DNA of 64,000 nucleotides from Reticulitermes speratus (Eukaryota; Arthropoda; Insecta; Blattodea; Rhinotermitidae): contig JAJKFL010000005.1 of the NCBI GenBank assembly GCA_021186555.1, positions 50,375,635-50,439,634 on the forward strand, in the 5' to 3' direction. The translations under genes were made by a program, and so were the position numbers. The notes beneath the pieces are model-generated. The model saw only the letters and a program-made list of their open reading frames with translations. It was not told the DNA's origin and did no database searches. Below are positions 55,876-64,000 of the stretch, piece by piece (positions within the stretch are counted from its first letter, which is position 1; the number at the start of each line of letters is the position of its first letter).

Positions 55876-56154
55876 ACTTTTCTTTAGTGGAGAAGGGCCC
55901 CGCAGCAGATGCTACGGACGCAACGCAACCTTGAGGCTTATTGTACAACCCTGTGATGAAGATGGTTAGTTTATTTTCGTTTTTCCATGTAATGGAGCAC
56001 CGGTGGAATGAAATTGACAGGGGAAATCCGACGAAGTACTCGGGGGGAAAACCTGTCCCAGTGCCAATTTGTCCACCACAAATCCCACATGGACTAACCC
56101 GGGCCTCCGCGGTGTGAGGCCGGCGACTAACAGCCTGAGCCATAGCACGGCCAT
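55876..56154 (-). mobile_element. SINE S5, full length
   Basis: Head at the right (GGCCGTGCTATGGCTCAGGC on minus), AGTCCATGTGGGATTTGTGG body. GTGGTACTT flanks both sides. Confidence 0.88.
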
Positions 56155-56186
56155 AGAGTGGTACTTAATTAAGTACAGACATAACT

Positions 56187-56445
56187 TTTTTTTCCAATGG
56201 CTCGACAGCCCCTTGGGGGCCTAGGCCGCCTCATTTTTCGAGGCTTCACGTTCACACTCAGACACACCACACTCGGTAGGACTCCTCTGGACGAGGGACC
56301 AGCTCGTCGCAGAGACCTCTACCTGACAACACACAACACTCACAAGAGACAGACATCCATGCCCTAGGCGGGATTCGAACCCACAATCCCAGTAAGCGAG
56401 CGGCCGCAGACCCACGCCTTAGACCGCACGGCCACTGGGATCGGC
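56187..56445 (-). mobile_element. SINE S2, full length
   Basis: Head at the right, poly-T (A tail) at the left. Confidence 0.92.
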
Positions 56446-57269
56446 TATAACTTAACTTTACCTAACCTTATGTACTAAATTATAAAGTGATGCTAGTAGT
56501 CTATAAGGAGAACATAGGGATATAGTTACATAAGGGAATGGATATACGTAGTCTTAGTTCCTACACACACGAATATTTTCTGCGTGGTGTCCTACCTGCG
56601 CAGTACCCAGGGGTGATAGCTGAACAACTCAAATTACTTTTTCTACTGAAAGTATTAGAAAAGAAATGGTTCAAGTAAAGTTAGCCTACTTACGTATCTA
56701 AACACAAGTTTTACTAAGGCGTATATGTGCGTGGAAATTAAGCTCCATGCATTCCACATTTCTGTGTATGACGCTGCGATGACCGACAGCTTCATATTTT
56801 GCATGTATTACCCCCTGAGAATGGCTAGCTGATACTCAGTGCGATAGAGTTTTGAGTGGGGCCCAGTGTCGATCCGAGTTTAGTGACGAAAATTAAATTT
56901 ATTATACTTTTGCTAGACATTGGGGCCCGGTCTTTAAGCCTGAAACCTGCTTTTTTTTTTTTTACTAACTGGGCTAGGCTGATGCATGAAGTATTTGAAG
57001 TCAAAATTAGTCCCATAAATTAGATGTATGGTATTGCAAGCGCGTTTTTGACACCCCTGTGCGTTACTAGATAACCAGAAAGTACACGTGACATCTGACG
57101 TGAAACAAGACTCAAGGTTATAAATGTATTTGAAAAGGTAACAGGACAAAAACAAACGTTAAAACGTCATCAGGAAGTAATACACAGTGACCGCGTTCTA
57201 CAGCTGGCATTTATTTACCAACCGACAGGACGACGAGATTTTGGAAGACCAAAATGACGATGGACAGAC
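56446..57269. other. Unassigned stretch
   Basis: No gene or repeat recognised apart from a poly-T run near 56950. Confidence 0.3.
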
Positions 57270-57279
57270 ATAAGACCAT

Positions 57280-57628
57280 GTTCAATAAACACCAACTAAT
57301 GCACATAAACTTTTTCACAATAGTTTATTCTTAAAATACCCCTATACGTATTTCGGTGGTTTAAACACCATCTTCAGGGGGTCGTAAAGATTATTTTGCA
57401 TAGACCTTACAGTTATTACATATATGGTTATATTCATATATGTAGAATATGAGTGGTCTAGTATTGCTCACTTCGTACAGTATGTAAAATTATGTAAAAT
57501 TACTATAAAATGAATTAAAAGCTGTTAAAATGATTACATAGTTTGTAGTTATCCTGACAATTATTGGCAGTTTGGCCTTGTAGTAAGGTGGTCATCTGTA
57601 TGTACTACGTAAGCTGCATGACGCCGGT
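57280..57628 (-). mobile_element. Family A element, single arm, 10-bp duplication
   Basis: Tip CACCAACTAATGCACATAAA at the left and one ribozyme, with no inverted partner. ATAAGACCAT is duplicated at 57270-57279 and 57629-57638. Shows that the family also inserts without forming a hairpin. Confidence 0.8.
57335..57385 (-). ncRNA. Hammerhead motif, family A
   Basis: ACCCC, CTGAAGA, T, GGTG...CACC, GAA, ATACGTAT (perfect palindrome), A, GGGGT. Stem I 5 bp; all core bases intact. Confidence 0.78.
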
Positions 57629-57844
57629 ATAAGACCATTTTATTACCCGACAATGGGGAAATAAGAACAACCACAACAATTTTTATAATAATTTACTGTA
57701 TATAATAATATTTGTGATTGCTTCTTAGTTATCCACCGTTGTTTATATGTCACAGCGGTATGTGCCACATAACGGGGGGGAGGGGGGGGGGACAGGCTTT
57801 AAAGACCTGAATTTGTGAAGTTTATGATGATTGTGATGAACTCA

Positions 57845-58445
57845 GTTCATTTTGCATAATGCTAAGATTCAGAACTATCGGAAAAGCACCGATCTGTAAA
57901 AATAAAACAGTGCGAATTTGTAATTGTGTTTTGTACGGGTGTGAAACTTGGTTTCTCACACTGAGGGAGGAACATAGGCTGAGGGTGTTCGAGAATAGGG
58001 TGCTGAGGAGGATATTTGGGCCTAAGAGGGACGAGGTAACAGTGGAGTGGAGAAGACTACATAACGAGGAACTTAATGATCTGTACTCATCACCAAATAT
58101 TATTCGGGTGATCAAATCAAGAAGAATGAGATGGGCGGGGCATGTAGCACGTATGGGGGATAGGAGAGATGCATACAGAATTTTGGTGGGGAGACCTGAG
58201 GGAAGGAGACCACTTGGAAGACCCAGGCATAGATGGGAGGATAATATTAAAATGGATCTTCAAGAAGCGGGATGGGGGGGCGTGGACTGGATTGATATGG
58301 CTCAGGATAGGGACAGGTGACGGGCTGTTGTGAATGCGGTAATGAACCTTCGGGTTCCATAAAACGCGGGGAATTTCTTGACTAGCTGACGACCTGTTAG
58401 CTTCGCAACAAGGACTGTGCTCCATGGAGTTAATAGTTAGTTAAT
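57845..58445 (+). mobile_element. LINE family L2, best 3' copy
   Basis: Frame 57859-58320 encodes [74 protein letters not shown] and DMAQDRDR-stop. The 3' UTR ends CTCCATGGAGTTAATAGTTA with (GTTA) repeats. The RT core is missing. Confidence 0.9.
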
Positions 58446-58451
58446 AGTTAA

Positions 58452-58502
58452 TAGGAACTACCTGATGATGACCGTTATAATCGGCCGAAACATGTAGTAA
58501 AT
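58452..58502 (+). ncRNA. Hammerhead motif directly after L2
   Basis: TAC, CTGATGA, T, GACCG...CGGCC, GAA, ACATGT, A, GTA. Core intact; stems I and II weakened. A decayed relative (CTGAATA) is at 59714-59750. Confidence 0.55.
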
Positions 58503-59005
58503 AAATGAATACACAAATATTCATGGTGTCGTGTTATTCGGAAAGTGTAAACCGATGTTACAATAAATAACAAGGAATGACCGCGTAACTACGAAAATAA
58601 CAGATAATATAGGGGGCATAATTATGCGATGTATAAATTCGAGTTTGCAATAGACAGCCATTAGACAGAAGTCTATATGCAGCTGCTCGCTGCACTTGAT
58701 GTGACATTGTGTCACGTTTGATGTCAGTGCTCGTTACATCGCACACAAACAGTCCGTTGTCCTATTTCATCTCACCGCAGGGTCTCGGTCATTGACAACA
58801 TGAATGGTCGTAGGAAAGCAAAGACCACTGGTTGGTCCATTTAATTACATGCATTTCTCGTAACTAAATAGAAAGGCTTATAACTTCAATTGCGCTGCAA
58901 ACATGTGAGTTTACAAAGCCATATGAAACATCTAACATTATTGTGTAAAGGTCAAGTGAACCTTAAAGCTCTTCCTGTGCTTGTTTAAGCACAACCCCTT
59001 TAATG
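58503..59005. other. Unassigned stretch
   Basis: Nothing recognised. Confidence 0.3.
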
Positions 59006-59009
59006 CATT

Positions 59010-59215
59010 GGGGGGGGGGGGCACTGGAGTTACAGATCCATCTATTCGTAACCTCGGAATTAGCGGTGAGTGGTCAGCTTCACGCTTCAGTCGTTTTACC
59101 CACAAGGAAAGAGTCAACGGTAACCATGGAATAGGAGATTGGGAGGGACCCCAGGGGTAGTCTGGATTTTTTGTAGAAGATAAAAATCACCTTCTTTCAG
59201 TGCTCAGCACTCTAT
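59010..59215 (-). mobile_element. SINE S4 diverged copy
   Basis: AGCGGTGAGTGGTCAGCTTC and GGAATAGGAGATTGGGAGGG follow the 17545 copy. Confidence 0.55.
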
Positions 59216-59800
59216 CGGTTTATACGTAACACAAAATATTCCATCTACACATATCTGAACTGTAAGGCATTCTGTATCTTAAAAACTAGATCACAGTTAA
59301 GTGATAAATATAAATCCAAAAATTCTTCAACAGTATTCACCATTAAAAGAAGCTCTTAACGTATAAGGTATAAACTCGCTCTAGATATTCTGCAATACTA
59401 AAACCTTAAACCAGTCTACACTCAATGAAAGAATAACTTAAAACCAGGGAACTACTTTACAAAATCTTCTGACAGTAAAATTATATACCATAATTAAATA
59501 CTGAACATAAAACGACCTTAAATTAAGCAGAAGCTAAAACTCTGAAGGCAATATTCTCGTACTAGAATATACGAGTATAAAACTTCAAAATTACATAAAT
59601 AACATGTATCCTTAAGAATTTTTACCCTTTATGTAAAAATTATATCTCATTTCTTTTTATAAAACTTAATGTTGCATTTAACCTCCCAAGTATCTTTTGT
59701 AATTTTTATATTATCTGAATATGGTCAAATCTGCCGAAACATGTTGTAATGAATAGTAAGTACTGACAATTTTAATTGTGAAGTGACGGTTATTTTTAAT
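59216..59800. other. AT-rich unassigned stretch
   Basis: Only the decayed hammerhead relic near 59714-59750 is recognisable. Confidence 0.35.
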
Positions 59801-59805
59801 TTAAT

Positions 59806-59892
59806 TTAGAAAAATCTCTGTCCTTGCCGAACCAGGATCGTCCATCCCGTAGCCTGGTCACTATACCTACTGAGCTATTCCGGCTCCCCACA
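59806..59892 (-). mobile_element. tRNA-like SINE head fragment
   Basis: Minus: GGAATAGCTCAGTAGGTATA (A-box) and CCTGGTTCGGC (B-box). Related to the start of the 38757 copy. Confidence 0.55.
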
Positions 59893-60084
59893 TTTATTAC
59901 TTTTTTGTATCGACCCCTCACAAAATTACGTCCATGGTTCAAAACATCACCTGCTGGTGTTCTCCGGGAAGTAAGGAGGACGAAGGCTGAAGCTGATACC
60001 CATCTCAACGTGATATCGTAATCTGTAATGCGTGTTTCTTACGGCCATACTGATAGCTTTCAAGCTGAATGTGTCCCTTCTGCA

Positions 60085-60290
60085 ACCCTCTAAAGCGCAG
60101 TGATTAATTTGTGTACCGCCATGTTTAACGTAAAAATGTCTACTTCCTGCCCGCACAGTATATTTGTGTGTTTTGTATGGATGTCAAAAGAAAGCGCGAT
60201 TATTTCCCTATACAACACAAATTGATTTAATTTTATAACTGAGACGGTGTGTGTTTACTGCGCGGTACGAACTGATTCTTTAAATATAAT
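60085..60290 (+). mobile_element. Satellite element, single diverged unit
   Basis: GTACCGCCATGTTTAACG, one ~110-bp unit (ATTTGTGTGTTTTGTATGG to GCGCGGTACGAACTG), then ATTCTTTAAATATAATTCAG. It directly precedes the next array. Confidence 0.75.
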
Positions 60291-60333
60291 TCAGGTTTAA
60301 CATTCAACAATTCTACGTTCTGCCCACACAGTG

Positions 60334-61701
60334 TATTTATGTGTTTTGTGTGGATCTCAGAACAAACAGCTATTATTTCACTGTACAGCATTAACTGACT
60401 GGTTTGTATAACTGAGACGGAGTGTGTTTACTGCGCGGTACGGACTGTATTTATGTGTTTTGTGTGGATCTCAGAACAAACAGCTATTATTTCACTGTAC
60501 AGCATTAACTGACTGGTTTGTATAACTGAGACGGAGTGTGTTTACTGCGCGGTACGGACTGTATTTATGTGTTTTGTGTGGATCTCAGAACAAACAGCTA
60601 TTATTTCACTGTACAGCATTAACTGACTGGTTTGTATAACTGAGACGGAGTGTGTTTACTGCGCGGTACGGACTGTATTTATGTGTTTTGTGTGGATCTC
60701 AGAACAAACAGCGATTATTTCACTGTACAGCATTAACTGACTGGTTTGTATAACTGAGACGGAGTGTGTTTACTGCGCGGTACGGACTGTATTTATGTGT
60801 TTTGTGTGGATCTCAGAACAAACAGCGATTATTTCACTGTACAGCATTAACTGACTGGTTTGTATAACTGAGACGGAGTGTGTTTACTGCGCGGTACGGA
60901 CTGTATTTATGTGTTTTGTGTGGATCTCAGAACAAACAGCGATTATTTCACTGTACAACATTAACTGACTGGTTTGTATAACTGAGACGGAGTGTGTTTA
61001 CTGCGCGGTACGGACTGTATTTATGTGTTTTGTGTGGATCTCAGAACAAACAGCGATTATTTCACTGTACAGCATTAACTGACTGGTTTGTATAACTGAG
61101 ACGGAGTGTGTTTACTGCGCGGTACGGACTGTATTTATGTGTTTTGTGTGGATCTCAGAACAAACAGCGATTATTTCACTGTACAGCATTAACTGACTGG
61201 TTTGTATAACTGAGACGGAGTGTGTTTACTGCGCGGTACGGACTGTATTTATGTGTTTTGTGTGGATCTCAGAACAAACAGCGATTATTTCACTGTACAG
61301 CATTAACTGACTGGTTTGTATAACTGAGACGGAGTGTGTTTACTGCGCGGTACGGACTGTATTTATGTGTTTTGTGTGGATCTCAGAACAAACAGCGATT
61401 ATTTCACTGTACAGCATTAACTGACTGGTTTGTATAACTGAGACGGAGTGTGTTTACTGCGAAGTACGGACTGTATTTATGTGTTTTGTGTGGATCTCAG
61501 AACAAACAGCGATTATTTCACTGTACAGCATTAACTGACTGGTTTGTATAACTGAGACGGAGTGTGTTTACTGCGCGGTACGGACTGTATTTATGTGTTT
61601 TGTGTGGATCTCAGAACAAACAGCGATTATTTCACTGTACAGCATTAACTGACTGGTTTGTATAACTGAGACGGCGTGTTTTCACTGCGCGGTACGAACT
61701 G
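60334..61701 (+). repeat. 114-bp satellite array, 12 units
   Basis: Preceded by CATTCAACAATTCTACG and followed by ATTCTTTAAATATAATTCAG. The first three units share CAGCTATTATTT in place of CAGCGATTATTT. Length 1368 bp is exactly 12 x 114. Confidence 0.97.
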
Positions 61702-62220
61702 ATTCTTTAAATATAATTCAGGATAACCTTAGTCTTTCGACTGCCTTTAGGCTTCGTGTACTTGAAAGCCGGGCTGCTAGATAGAAGTCAACATGAAACT
61801 GGAAGGTCCTGCGGCCGATCAACACGACCAAGGTCTGCCGTGGTTTTCCTCCGTCCTAAAGCAGATTCTGGGTTGGTACCAAAAATCCATGTTTCACTGC
61901 GAGTTTCTCATGCAGCTTTCACCAAAATTGACTTCAAAATTTTCGCCAAAACACAGCCCTCCCTACGCGATCAAAATCGTAATAATGCTGCCCTCCCAAA
62001 ATAAAATTCAGCCCAAGTTCTCAACTTCTGCCCTCTAGTGGATACTGCCAACAGTTAACTTCCCGTCATCTTACCAGACTACCTTTACCGGAAGGACGAG
62101 CGGGCACTGCCTGGGAAACCTTCAGAGCAGCAAACATTTCAGACCCCCCCCCCCCCCGGTTACAATAAGTGTAGTGCCTCTCACTGCACCACACCCCTTT
62201 TTTCTTCGCTCTCTCTCTCT
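61702..62220. other. Unassigned stretch
   Basis: Overlapping frames at 61756-62038 have no recognised domain. C run at about 62144-62157; (TC)n at about 62208-62225. Confidence 0.3.
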
Positions 62221-62225
62221 CTCTC

Positions 62226-62265
62226 AAGAAGGACTGTGCTCCGTTGAGTTAGTTCGTTAGTTACA
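62226..62265 (+). mobile_element. LINE L2 extreme 3' end
   Basis: AAGAAGGACTGTGCTCCGTT then GAGTTAGTTCGTTAGTTA. Confidence 0.6.
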
Positions 62266-62310
62266 TGGAGCAGAAGTCACGAACAAACGAAGACGCTCTA
62301 CTTTAATTAG

Positions 62311-62577
62311 CTTTTTTTTTTCTAATGGCTCGACAGCCCCTTGGGGGGCCTAGGCCGCCTCATTTTTCGAGGCTTCACGATCACACACTTTAGACACACC
62401 ACAGTCGGTAGGACTCCTCTGGACGAGTGACCAGCCCGTCGCAGAGATCTCTACCTGACAACACACAACACTCACAACAGACAGACATCCATGCCCCCGG
62501 CGGGATTCGAACCCACGATCCCAGTAAGCGAGCGACCGCAGACCCACGCCTTAGACCGCACGGCCACTGGGATCGGC
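62311..62577 (-). mobile_element. SINE S2, full length
   Basis: Poly-T at the left, tRNA-Leu-like head at the right with GGGATTCGAACCC. Confidence 0.93.
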
Positions 62578-62985
62578 ACGTGATCAAACCGAACATAAAT
62601 AAGGGAGAAATAGGAGAAACAAGTCGTTTGAAATATCTAATTTCATTATTTAAGGACATGTCGGGATTTCCTACTATAAGTCATACGAGTAGTGAAGAGG
62701 CTAGTTATTTGGAAAGAATGTGAGAAGAACACCTTGTGGTTTAATTAACGAATTAAAGTGACGTTCACCTAGAGGGACTGAGGCAAATCACGATGTACGT
62801 GAGCAGCGTAGTCGGTTTCCTAGCCCACATTTGAGTGTGGAACCTTTCGAATACTGCTCAGGAGTGGTATAGACTGTTCACGAAGTATCCGCACTAAACA
62901 TATTAACACATTTTGTGGACGAAATTCGGAGCTGTTCAAAGTTAAGGCAGTTAATTACAGTCTTAGCACCACTCTGTAAGGTATT
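62578..62985. other. Unassigned stretch
   Basis: Nothing recognised. Confidence 0.3.
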
Positions 62986-62997
62986 ATACAAGAGAGG

Positions 62998-63520
62998 CAA
63001 TGTATATACAAACGTAACTTTTAGGCGCGTTCGCGTAACCATTGTTGCCATACAAAAGCAATAAGAATTACGTACGAGTATTTTGAGTGCGTGACTGTAG
63101 TCTTAGTTATCAGACATTCAAAGCGCATGCGCCGTGTCATATTGTCATCTGTGGCATCTCCGGCTCTACCATACATTTCCACAGTATCTCATAAACGGTA
63201 CGTTTTTCGGAAAAAGGTCACTGAACATAAAATGTGTGTTTTTACTTTGTCTACAACTTTTGTCTGAAACAGTTCTCATTCTAAGAAGAATTGGGCGAGA
63301 TATTATCATAAACGTACATAGGTCTTTATGTAAAGTGCCTGTTATTCTTGTCAGATGTTAATGAAACTTGAATTTTATCTACAGATTTTCTAAAAATACT
63401 CAAACCTCAAATTTAATAAAAATCCGTAGAGTAGGAGCCGAGTTCATCCATGCGGACAGACGGGCAGACAGACAGAAATGATGAAGCTAATAATCGCTTT
63501 TCAGAGTGTTGCGAATGCGC
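62998..63520 (+). repeat. Dispersed repeat R1, copy 2
   Basis: Colinear with 16744-17265 over its whole length. Confidence 0.8.
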
Positions 63521-63681
63521 CTAAAAATCCATAAACTGAATCCCGAAACAGATGAACAGTATAACTTGGCTTAATTGACTGATCACTTAGCAATATATTG
63601 CAAACAGTTACTGTCTTTGCCATTCCTTTGGTTTAACTTCATGTATGTCTAAGGCATGTCTCATAAACAATTCATTTTATA

Positions 63682-63759
63682 CAGGGTATACACAAAAGAA
63701 TGGTGCGGTTTTAATAGTGAACACTATTACAACCGCACCATTCTTTTGTGTATGCCCTG
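63682..63759. mobile_element. 78-bp palindromic MITE (copy 2)
   Basis: CAGGGTATACACAAAAGAAT ... ATTCTTTTGTGTATGCCCTG with TA at 63680-63681 and 63760-63761. Same length and layout as 40901. Confidence 0.93.
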
Positions 63760-63761
63760 TA

Positions 63762-64000
63762 TTATTTACAACCTTTTGCAGCATAAATTATTTTAAACTA
63801 AATGTATTGTTTGATACAGAGAACCAAAATGATTAAATTAGACAGGGCAAGAGAGATTTGGAGTAAGGATTATACGCACCCTGAGGCAGTCAAACTAAAT
63901 ACCTTCCAAAATTCAGCCCACTTTGATAGTCCATGCGGTAAGTCATTTGAGAATTTGTACATAAGTAAAAGCCTCTAACTCGTGTACTTTGTGGATCCAC
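63762..64000. other. Right edge, nothing recognised
   Basis: AT-rich sequence without a repeat or exon I can name. Confidence 0.3.

Noticed and set aside
20107-61701. CRISPR-like or centromeric array
   Set aside because: Units are contiguous without spacers, and the arrays are short, dispersed and embedded in transposon flanks in eukaryotic DNA.
6469-62577. tRNA genes, because of good A and B boxes
   Set aside because: Each tRNA-like head is followed by a conserved SINE body, tail and often a target duplication, and several heads cannot fold as complete tRNAs.

Overview
This is eukaryotic DNA from a large, repeat-rich insect genome. It holds GT-AG spliced genes with long introns, several tRNA-headed SINE families, non-LTR retrotransposons and many DNA-transposon relics. 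The kind of repeats and the two gene families suggest a hemimetabolous insect such as a cockroach or termite. That placement is inference; nothing in the window proves the species.

Genes. Two protein-coding genes face each other at the left. On the plus strand are the last five exons (1-4409) of PGAM5, a mitochondrial phosphatase of the histidine-phosphatase fold. The window opens exactly on the exon that carries its WDxNWD multimerisation motif. On the minus strand, from about 22328 down to 8510, is a six-exon calmodulin-like EF-hand gene with a serine-rich N-terminal extension, four EF-hands (the third degenerate) and a very acidic C-terminus. Its first exon(s) lie above 22328 or were not recognised. 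The 4410-8509 interval holds both 3' ends. I see no other convincing cellular gene; nearly all other open frames fall in repeats.

Repeats, 22-64 kb and in the introns. (1) Penelope-like, hammerhead-bearing inverted-repeat elements (families A and B, plus older fragments). They contain CTGANGA...GAAA cores followed by a self-complementary 4-8 nt segment, the layout of dimeric minimal hammerhead ribozymes. Two loci carry the ribozyme itself in tandem (53 bp x4 and 63 bp x5). (2) A 114-bp satellite found in four arrays (13, 17, 6 and 12 units) and two single copies. Conserved flanks, and TTAA plus short terminal inverted repeats around one single copy, suggest the satellite grew inside a piggyBac-like MITE. 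(3) A 3.65-kb Mutator-like (MULE) transposon with a broken transposase, inserted into one satellite array with an 8-bp target duplication. (4) A 5'-truncated non-LTR retrotransposon with reverse transcriptase (32287-34977), inserted into a hammerhead element and itself hit by a mariner-type element and a small hammerhead-family element. (5) hAT, Tigger and 78-bp palindromic MITEs, five SINE families, 3' fragments of at least three other LINE families, and several minisatellites.

Many insertions can be ordered by nesting and target-site duplications, which are given with each entry.
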